This document shows positions 6,675 through 12,407 of a DNA stretch of 12,407 nt, piece by piece. Numbering within the stretch: position 1 is the first letter of the stretch; each line of letters opens with the position of its first letter. Both the position numbers and the translations under genes were made by a program. This DNA is from an uncultured beta proteobacterium (GTDB lineage: Bacteria > Pseudomonadota > Gammaproteobacteria > Burkholderiales > Rhodocyclaceae). The notes below the pieces were generated by a model. That model had not been told where the DNA came from. It did not search any database and worked only from the letters and a program-made list of their open reading frames with translations. The DNA lies in the NCBI GenBank assembly GCA_903932755.1, contig CAIZHL010000157.1, forward strand, positions 1 to 12,407. The letters are read 5' to 3'.

Positions 6675-7595
6675 ATGCGATACCCCGAACTAGACGCGAT
6701 CCTGGCCGATATCAACCGCATCATCCTCGGCAAGGAAAGGCCGGTCCGGCTTTCGCTGGCCTGCATCCTGGCGCGCGGGCACCTGCTCATCGAAGACCTG
6801 CCCGGGGTCGGCAAAACCACCCTGGCCCATGTCCTGGCGCGGGTGCTTGGCCTCGATTTCCACCGCATCCAATTTACCAGCGACATGCTGCCTGCGGATA
6901 TCCTCGGCGTGTCGATTTTCGACCGGGGCAGCGGGTCGTTTCATTTTCATCCAGGCCCCATCTTCACCCAGGTCGTGCTGGCCGACGAAATCAATCGGGC
7001 CACGCCCAAGGCACAGAGCGCCCTGCTGGAGGCGATGGAAGAACGACAGGTGACTGCAGAGGGAGAGACCCGCCCTTTGCCGGAGCCATTTTTCGTGATC
7101 GCCACGCAAAATCCGACGCACCAGATAGGCACCTTCCCGCTGCCCGAATCCCAGCTCGACCGATTCCTGCTCAAGATCCAGCTCGGCTACCCCGACGCCG
7201 CGGCCGAGCGCGAGCTGCTCGCCGGCACGGATAGGCAACAGATGGTTGCCCGTCTCGGCCCACGCATTGCGCCGCAGCGTCTGGTCGAGTTGCAGACACA
7301 GGTACGTGCAGTGCATGCCTCACCCGCCCTCATCGAATACGTCCAGGCCCTGGCTGCGCACACCCGCAATGCACCGCGCTGGCAGACGGGACTGTCGCCG
7401 CGCGCCTGCCTGGCTTTGCTTGCGGTAGCGCGCGCCTGGGCCTTGCTCGACGGCCGCGACCATGTGTTGCCCGAAGACGTCCAGGCCGTGCTGCCCGGAG
7501 TCATCGCCCACCGCCTGCGCCCTGCCGACGACACCGCGCACACGGATATCGATGCCGTTGCCGGCGCCCTGATCGAAGCCGTACCGCTCCCCTAG
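6675..7595 (+). CDS. MoxR-family AAA+ ATPase
   Basis: This 306-residue MoxR-type AAA+ ATPase is thought to act as a chaperone that remodels or activates partner proteins, often vWA/DUF58 proteins encoded next to it. Walker A is GVGKTT (44-49), Walker B VLADEIN (101-107), and sensor 1 ATQNP (143-147). The LDRF segment (161-164) carries a conserved arginine. The C-terminal lid domain includes LSPRA and the PEDV segment near 266-269. The ATG at 6675 gives the full family N-terminus; its ribosome binding site is poor. It is the first gene of the rightward cluster, with an 18-base gap to the DUF58 gene. The moxR-DUF58-transglutaminase order is widespread in proteobacteria. Confidence 0.93.
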   Translation: MRYPELDAILADINRIILGKERPVRLSLACILARGHLLIEDLPGVGKTTLAHVLARVLGLDFHRIQFTSDMLPADILGVSIFDRGSGSFHFHPGPIFTQVVLADEINRATPKAQSALLEAMEERQVTAEGETRPLPEPFFVIATQNPTHQIGTFPLPESQLDRFLLKIQLGYPDAAAERELLAGTDRQQMVARLGPRIAPQRLVELQTQVRAVHASPALIEYVQALAAHTRNAPRWQTGLSPRACLALLAVARAWALLDGRDHVLPEDVQAVLPGVIAHRLRPADDTAHTDIDAVAGALIEAVPLP

Positions 7596-7613
7596 CCCCG
7601 AGTTCCGGCAGGA

Positions 7614-8597
7614 ATGATGCTCGCCTCCCTGCGCCTTCGGCTACACGAAACTTTCGTCCGTTGGGCGTTGAGGACGCGACCGCCCGAACCCGTGCCGATC
7701 ATCCTCACCCAACGCCGCGTCTATGTCCTGCCGACGCGGGCCGGACTTGCCTATGCCGCTGCCCTCGGCGTGATCCTGCTTGGCGCGATGAACTACAACC
7801 TGAGCCTGGGCCACGCCCTGGTGTTTCTGCTGGCGGGCCTCGGCATCGTTGCCATCCTCCACACATTCCGCAACCTTGTCCAAATCTCGCTGAGCCCCGG
7901 ACGCTGCGAGCCGGTATTCGCCGGCAGCCCGGCGCAGTTTTCCCTGATTCTGGAGAACCGCAGGCCGGATGCCCGCACCAGCCTGCGCCTTTGGATTGGC
8001 GATCAGGATGCCGTGGAAGTGGATATCGACGCGCGCGCCAGCAAGGTGGCAACTCTCGGCTACCCGGCGACCCGGCGCGGCTGGCTGCCGATGCCGCGCG
8101 TCACCGTCGAAACCACCTGGCCGCTGGGTCTGGTCCGCGCCTGGAGCTATGCCGCTCCCGAACTTATGTGCCTGGTCTATCCGGCGCCGGCTGCCAAGGC
8201 GCCACCGCTGCCATGGAGCGGCGATTCGGCGCGCGGCACGACCCGCGACGGACGCGGCGCAGACGACTTTTCCGGAATGCGCAAGCATCAGGTGTCCGAC
8301 GCACCTCGCCACGTGGCATGGAAAGCGGTTGCCCGCCAGCACGACGGACCGCTCCTGACCAAGCTGTTTGCCGGGGCCAGCGCGCAACAGATCTGGCTGG
8401 ACTGGAACGAACTGCCGGCAACTGCAGACGGCGAGCAGCGGCTGTCGATACTTGCACGCTGGATGCTCGATGCCGACGCGGCGGGCCTCGCCTGGGGCTT
8501 GCGCCTGCCCGCGCTGCAGCTTGCGCCCGACAATGGCCAGGAGCAGCTGGCTGCCGGCCTGCGTGCCCTGGCATTGCACAACGATGGCGCGCGCTAG
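7614..8597 (+). CDS. DUF58 domain protein, membrane anchored
   Basis: This 327-residue protein has two adjacent hydrophobic segments near the N-terminus (about 43-60 and 66-83) that anchor it in the inner membrane. After them come a beta-rich stretch and the DUF58 signature around 216-250 (DDFSGMRKHQVSDAPRHVAWKA, with invariant-type Arg and Trp residues and a basic TK-LF end). DUF58 proteins partner MoxR ATPases in poorly defined envelope or stress roles. Two start codons lie back to back (ATG at 7614 and 7617). AGGA immediately precedes them, so the second ATG may be preferred, and the start is uncertain by one codon. The 3' end overlaps the transglutaminase start by 14 bases, indicating translational coupling. 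Confidence 0.9.
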   Translation: MMLASLRLRLHETFVRWALRTRPPEPVPIILTQRRVYVLPTRAGLAYAAALGVILLGAMNYNLSLGHALVFLLAGLGIVAILHTFRNLVQISLSPGRCEPVFAGSPAQFSLILENRRPDARTSLRLWIGDQDAVEVDIDARASKVATLGYPATRRGWLPMPRVTVETTWPLGLVRAWSYAAPELMCLVYPAPAAKAPPLPWSGDSARGTTRDGRGADDFSGMRKHQVSDAPRHVAWKAVARQHDGPLLTKLFAGASAQQIWLDWNELPATADGEQRLSILARWMLDADAAGLAWGLRLPALQLAPDNGQEQLAAGLRALALHNDGAR

Positions 8598-10536
8598 CCG
8601 TCCGATCAGCCGACGCCAGACCTGGTGGCTGCTGGCCAGCGCCATCGCCGCTGCGGCGCCGTTGGCGCAGCAGGTTCCGCTGTGGCTCGCGCTCGCCGGG
8701 GCAAGCGCCTTTGGCTGGCGCGCCCTGCTGACATGGCAACATTGGCGCCTGCCACCGCGCTGGTTGCAGGTGCTGCTGGTGATAGCCGGCACGGTGGGGG
8801 TTTTCCTCCAATACCGCACGATTCTGGGACGCACTCCGGGCATTGCCTTGCTGCTGGTCTTTCTGGCCCTGAAGCTGCTCGAGCTGCGCGCGGCGCGCGA
8901 CGCCGTGGTGACCGCCCTGCTCTGCTATTTCCTGGTCCTCGGCCAGTTCCTGTTCACCCAGACCATCCCCACCGCGATGTTGGCGGGTCTCACCGTTCTG
9001 ATCACCACGGCAGCCCTGCTGGCTGCCAGCGATGACCGCCCGCACCCGCGGCAGCAGCTGCGCCGCGCCGCCCTGCTGCTGGCGCAGGCCTTGCCGTTCA
9101 TGTTGCTGCTGTTCGTACTTTTCCCGCGCGTGCAAGGGCCGCTGTGGGGCATTCCGCAGGACCGGTTTTCCGCAGTTTCCGGATTGTCCGACTCGATGTC
9201 GCCGGGGTCGATCGCGCAACTTTCGCAGTCGGATGCGATCGCCTTTCGGGTTCAGTTCAAGGGCGAGGTGCCGCCGCAATCTCAGCTTTACTGGCGCGGC
9301 CCGGTGATGCCGGCGTTCGACGGCCGCAGCTGGCGGGTCGCACAAACCATGGGAGCCTACCCCGAGGTTCCCTACGCCGGAGCGGGAACGCCCGTGGAGT
9401 ACGAGGTGACGCTAGAGCCCCACGGCAAGCACTGGCTGTTTGCCCTTGAGATGCCGGCCAGCTTGCCCCCGGAGAGCGCCTTGACCAGCGACTACCAGCC
9501 CGTCGCCCGGCAACCCGTCCGCAACCGAACTCGCTACACGCAGCGCGCGTGGCCCGAAGCACTCGCCGGCATCGACGAAACCCCGGGTAGCCTGCGTGCC
9601 GCGTTGTCGCTGCCGAAGGACGGCAATCCGCGCACCCGGGCGGTTGGCGCCGCCTGGCGGGCGGAGCACGGCGAAGATGGTGCGGCGATCCTCGCCGCAG
9701 CGCAGAACCTGTTCAATCGACAGTTGCTGATCTACACCCTGAATCCGCCGCTGCTGGGCGCCGACATGGTCGACGAATTTCTGTTCGACAGCAAACGCGG
9801 ATTCTGCGAGCACTTCGCCGCCGCTTTCGTTTTTGCCCTGCGCAGTGCCGGCGTGCCCGCGCGAGTGGTCGCCGGTTACCAGGGTGGCGAAATCAATCCG
9901 GTGGATGGCTACCTGGAGGTTCGCCAGTATGACGCCCATGCCTGGACGGAAGCGTGGATCGCGGGGCGCGGGTGGGTGCGCATCGATCCGACGGCAATCT
10001 CCGCGCCCAGTCGCATCAACAACAACCTGGCCGCGGCCGTACCCGCCAACGAGGGCTTGCCTCTGCTGGCCCGCAGCGACATGGCCTGGCTCAAGGAATT
10101 GCGCTACCGGCTGGATGCCGTCACCAATGGCTGGAACCAGTGGGTGCTGGGCTACAACCCGCAGCGCCAGCGCGACCTGCTGGCCAGCCTCGGCCTCAAG
10201 GAGCCCGACTGGCGCAGCATGACCGCAATCCTCTCCGTTCTTTGCGGCGTCATCATGCTCGGCCTCGCCGGCTGGATACTGCGCAACCGCCTGCACGTCG
10301 ATCCCGTGCTCGCCGCGTGGCGAAAATTCACCGCCCGCCTGGCCAGGCGCGGAATGGTATGGCAGCCGTGGGAGGGACCGCTGGACTTCGCCGAACGCGC
10401 CGCGGCGGCCGACCCCGCCCACGGCGAAGGCATCCGGGAAATCGCCGCGCTCTATGCCGGCCTGCGCTACGGCCCGGCGCCGCAGGCTGCCGACCTGATC
10501 CGCTTCAAGAACCGGATCGCCGCATTTCGCCCATGA
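8584..10536 (+). CDS. tgpA: TgpA-type membrane transglutaminase-like protein (DUF3488/transglutaminase/DUF4129)
   Basis: This 650-residue inner-membrane protein has an N-terminal DUF3488 region with several hydrophobic helices (roughly 15-180) and then a long periplasmic part with a transglutaminase core. The catalytic triad is visible: Cys408 in GFCEHFA, His452 in DAHAWTE and Asp468 in RIDPTA. A single membrane helix follows (about 547-566), then a cytoplasmic DUF4129-like tail. Pseudomonas aeruginosa TgpA, with the same architecture, is essential. Its biochemical substrate is not firmly known, though a peptidoglycan-related role has been suggested. The frame is open from 8368, but the ATG at 8584 is chosen because it begins the first membrane helix region and overlaps the DUF58 stop by only 14 bases. 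The stop overlaps the mltB start as ATGA. Confidence 0.93.
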   Translation: MARASRPISRRQTWWLLASAIAAAAPLAQQVPLWLALAGASAFGWRALLTWQHWRLPPRWLQVLLVIAGTVGVFLQYRTILGRTPGIALLLVFLALKLLELRAARDAVVTALLCYFLVLGQFLFTQTIPTAMLAGLTVLITTAALLAASDDRPHPRQQLRRAALLLAQALPFMLLLFVLFPRVQGPLWGIPQDRFSAVSGLSDSMSPGSIAQLSQSDAIAFRVQFKGEVPPQSQLYWRGPVMPAFDGRSWRVAQTMGAYPEVPYAGAGTPVEYEVTLEPHGKHWLFALEMPASLPPESALTSDYQPVARQPVRNRTRYTQRAWPEALAGIDETPGSLRAALSLPKDGNPRTRAVGAAWRAEHGEDGAAILAAAQNLFNRQLLIYTLNPPLLGADMVDEFLFDSKRGFCEHFAAAFVFALRSAGVPARVVAGYQGGEINPVDGYLEVRQYDAHAWTEAWIAGRGWVRIDPTAISAPSRINNNLAAAVPANEGLPLLARSDMAWLKELRYRLDAVTNGWNQWVLGYNPQRQRDLLASLGLKEPDWRSMTAILSVLCGVIMLGLAGWILRNRLHVDPVLAAWRKFTARLARRGMVWQPWEGPLDFAERAAAADPAHGEGIREIAALYAGLRYGPAPQAADLIRFKNRIAAFRP

Positions 10537-11564
10537 CGCGCCTGTTTCTGTTTCTGTCGCTTACCCTCCTCGGTGGCAGCCTGCACGCAGAGAATTTTGC
10601 GCAGCGTGACGACGTGAAGGGCTTCATCCTGGAAATGCAGAACCGACACGGATTTGACGCAGATGACCTCGACGCGTTGTTTCGTCGCACCAGACCCGTC
10701 GCCGCCGTGATCAAGGCCATCACGCCGCCCAAGGACCCCGCCGTGCGCTCCTGGCAGGCCTACCGCGGCCGCTTTGTCGAGCCGAAACGCATCGCCGCCG
10801 GGCGGCGCTTCATGCTGGACTACTCCGCTCAGCTTGCCGCCGCCGAAACGCGCTTCGGCGTGCCGGCCGAAATCATCGCGGCCGTCATTGGTGTCGAGAC
10901 CATCTACGGCAAACAGTTGGGCCGCTTCAACACCTTCGCCGCGCTCACCACGCTGGCCTTCGACTACCCGCCGCGGGCAGAACTGTTCCGCAAGGAACTG
11001 GAAGAACTGCTACTGCTGGCCCGCGAGGAAGACCGCAGCCCGCTCGGCTACACCGGGTCGTATGCCGGCGCCCTTGGCTTGCCGCAGTTCCTGCCCTCCT
11101 CCCGCCGTCGTTTCGCCGTCGATTTCGATCAGGACGGCCGCATCGACCTGACCACCAGCCGAGCCGATGCGATCGGCAGCGTGGCGAATTTTCTGGCCGG
11201 GCACGGCTGGCAGCGGGATGCGCCGATCGCCGCCAGTGTCACCGTCAGTGGCGACGGCATCCAGGCGCTGATCGATGAGGGCATCACGCCGCGACGCACG
11301 CCCGGAGAAATGGAATCCGCCGATATCCGGATACAAAAAGTTATGTCTGCGGCAGCGCCGGAGACGGTATCCCTTGCGGACGGCGCTGGCGACACGGCGA
11401 TTCCAGACTTTCCGGCGGCGTTGATCGATTTTGTCACGCCTGCAGCAGCGACTGAATACCGCCTCGGCTATCGCAACTTTTATGTCATCACCCGCTACAA
11501 CCGCAGCAGCTTCTACGCGGCGGCGGTCATGGACCTGGCCGCGGCGCTGCGCGCCTCAAAGTAG
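10533..11564 (+). CDS. mltB: Lytic murein transglycosylase B (MltB)
   Basis: MltB cleaves the MurNAc-GlcNAc bond of peptidoglycan to leave 1,6-anhydro-MurNAc ends. The 343-residue protein has a signal peptide cleaved after His-Ala19, with no lipobox cysteine. It should therefore be soluble in the periplasm, unlike the E. coli lipoprotein. The catalytic glutamate is Glu122 in IGVETIYGK. GALGLPQFLPSS is at 179-190, an EF-hand-like calcium loop DFDQDGRIDL at 197-206, and the C-terminal signature LGYRNFYVITRYN at 311-323. ATG at 10533 overlaps the tgpA stop as ATGA, pointing to translational coupling. Residues 278-290 are encoded by the segment repeated at the left end of the window. They lie in the linker between the core and the C-terminal signature. 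The 3' end overlaps rpoS by 9 bases. Confidence 0.94.
   Translation: MTRLFLFLSLTLLGGSLHAENFAQRDDVKGFILEMQNRHGFDADDLDALFRRTRPVAAVIKAITPPKDPAVRSWQAYRGRFVEPKRIAAGRRFMLDYSAQLAAAETRFGVPAEIIAAVIGVETIYGKQLGRFNTFAALTTLAFDYPPRAELFRKELEELLLLAREEDRSPLGYTGSYAGALGLPQFLPSSRRRFAVDFDQDGRIDLTTSRADAIGSVANFLAGHGWQRDAPIAASVTVSGDGIQALIDEGITPRRTPGEMESADIRIQKVMSAAAPETVSLADGAGDTAIPDFPAALIDFVTPAAATEYRLGYRNFYVITRYNRSSFYAAAVMDLAAALRASK
11365..11401 (+). repeat. 37-base segment of mltB repeated at window position 1 (copy 2)
   Basis: This is the counterpart of the sequence at 1-37, in direct orientation and with two synonymous differences. It encodes T-V-S-L-A-D-G-A-G-D-T-A-I in mltB. The copies are 11,364 bases apart. 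In both places the repeat reads towards the 3' end of a leftward gene: rpoS here, rlmD on the left. Confidence 0.7.
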
Positions 11565-12407
11565 CGCGGCGGAGGTCAAGCCGTCGCGCGAGATGCGCTT
11601 TCTCAGGGCGGACAGGGCCTCCACCTGTATCTGCCGTACCCGTTCCCGGGTCAGGCCCAGATCGTTGGCGATGTCCTCCAGCGTCGCAGGTTCCTGGCCG
11701 CCGAGGCCGTAGCGGCGCTCGACGACCAGGCGCTGACGGTCGGTCAGTCGCGACACCCATTCTGCGACCAGTACCTCGGCCTCTTCGTGTTCAAGATGGA
11801 TGGCGGGATCTTCGGCCGCCTCGTCGGCGATCGCATCCGACATCGTCAATTCGGGGTCGATGTCGAGCGGGGAATCCAGGGAAGCGGCGCGCTCGTTGAA
11901 TGCCAGGAGCTGGCGTACTTCCGCGACCGGCCGATCCAGCAGTCGCGCCACATCGTCGAGCATGGCAGCGCCTGACGGCGCATCCTCTGCACCGCGTTCC
12001 CGGTCAAGCAGGCGCATGGCGCGCAAGACGATGTTGAGTTCCTTGATCAGGTAGACCGGCAGGCGCACGGTGCGCGACTGATTCATGATCGCACGTTCGA
12101 CATTCTGCCGAATCCACCATGTGGCGTAGGTCGAAAAGCGAAAACCGCGTTCGGGATCGAACTTTTCCAGGGCATGGATCAGGCCAAGGTTTCCCTCTTC
12201 GATCAGATCGTCGAGCGGCAGCCCGCGGTGCAGATAGTGCCGCGCAATACTGACCACCAGCCGCAGATTGGCCTCGATCATGTGCTGGCGCGCAAGGAAA
12301 TCGCCGGCATGCGCGGCACGCGCCAGCCTGATTTCCTCGGCGGCCGTCAAGAGCGGCGTGGCGCCGATCTCGTGAAGATAGACCTGTGTGATGTCTTCGA
12401 CGAACCC
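11556..12407 (-). CDS. rpoS: RNA polymerase sigma factor RpoS (5' end outside the window)
   Basis: This is the stationary-phase/general-stress sigma factor, with 283 residues visible. Region 1.2 begins at the edge (DITQVYLHEIG-TPLLTAAEE), followed by region 2 with IEANLRLVVSIARHY, DLIEEGNLGLIHALEKFDPERGFRFSTYATWWIRQ and the RpoS-like ERAIMNQSRTVRLP. Region 3 follows, then region 4 with TLEDIANDLGLTRERVRQIQVEAL (helix-turn-helix binding the -35). The frame is open to 12407. A TTG at 12348-12350 could be mistaken for a start, but conserved region 1.2 continues upstream, so the true start lies right of the window. The MNQSRT and VKELN-like motifs favour RpoS over RpoD or RpoH. It converges on mltB with a 9-base overlap, and no terminator hairpin is seen at its end. 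Confidence 0.93.
   Translation of the reverse strand, partial: GFVEDITQVYLHEIGATPLLTAAEEIRLARAAHAGDFLARQHMIEANLRLVVSIARHYLHRGLPLDDLIEEGNLGLIHALEKFDPERGFRFSTYATWWIRQNVERAIMNQSRTVRLPVYLIKELNIVLRAMRLLDRERGAEDAPSGAAMLDDVARLLDRPVAEVRQLLAFNERAASLDSPLDIDPELTMSDAIADEAAEDPAIHLEHEEAEVLVAEWVSRLTDRQRLVVERRYGLGGQEPATLEDIANDLGLTRERVRQIQVEALSALRKRISRDGLTSAALL

Noticed and set aside
8368..8583. Upstream extension of the transglutaminase frame
   Set aside because: The frame is open but lies within DUF58 coding sequence, and the added residues are Cys/Arg-rich without membrane character; the ATG at 8584 fits far better.
7641..8843. 400-codon open frame on the - strand opposite DUF58 and tgpA
   Set aside because: It lies antisense to genes with clear motifs, and its product is Arg/Ala/Gln-rich without family features, as expected from GC-rich codon bias.
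8164..9345. 393-codon open frame on the - strand opposite tgpA
   Set aside because: It is low-complexity (Gln/Arg-rich) shadow of the transglutaminase gene, with no recognisable domain or ribosome binding site.
9412..10422. 336-codon open frame on the - strand opposite the tgpA catalytic domain
   Set aside because: The opposite strand carries the transglutaminase triad; this frame has no motif.

Overview
The window looks like a chromosomal stretch of a GC-rich betaproteobacterium, probably from or near the Rhodocyclales. This rests on gene content (rpoS, rlmD, dapA-bamC-MBL hydrolase order, a MoxR/DUF58/TgpA operon) and on remembered family resemblance, not on a search. No tRNA, rRNA, CRISPR array, insertion sequence or phage gene was found. 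No intergenic gap exceeds 300 bases.

Layout from left to right. Positions 1-37 are a near-copy of a segment of mltB found at the far right of the window. It is followed by a perfect palindromic terminator (45-72). rlmD (23S rRNA m5U1939 methyltransferase) runs leftwards from 1419 to 121. Divergent from it, at 1579, is a small DUF7931-like protein, then an Ala/Pro-rich lipoprotein (2207-2551) with a textbook UUCG-loop terminator. Running leftwards again from 6533 to 2668 are a class II histone-deacetylase-like amidohydrolase, dapA, bamC and a WalJ/YycJ-like metallo-hydrolase. dapA, bamC and the hydrolase are packed within about 20 bases of each other. Divergent from the deacetylase is a tight rightward operon: moxR ATPase, DUF58 protein, TgpA-type transglutaminase and lytic transglycosylase mltB. 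The last two junctions are stop/start overlaps. mltB collides tail to tail with the leftward sigma factor gene rpoS, whose 5' end lies beyond the right edge. The two genes overlap by 9 bases.

Functionally the window is mostly housekeeping: rRNA modification, lysine and meso-diaminopimelate synthesis, outer membrane protein assembly, and peptidoglycan/envelope maintenance. dapA (the precursor of the peptidoglycan peptide), bamC, the WalJ-like hydrolase, TgpA and MltB all plausibly bear on the envelope. I see no clear new defence or mobile system. The points most worth a second look are the 37-base direct repeat, the MoxR-DUF58-TgpA-MltB coupling, and the rpoS/mltB 3' overlap that leaves no room for a terminator.
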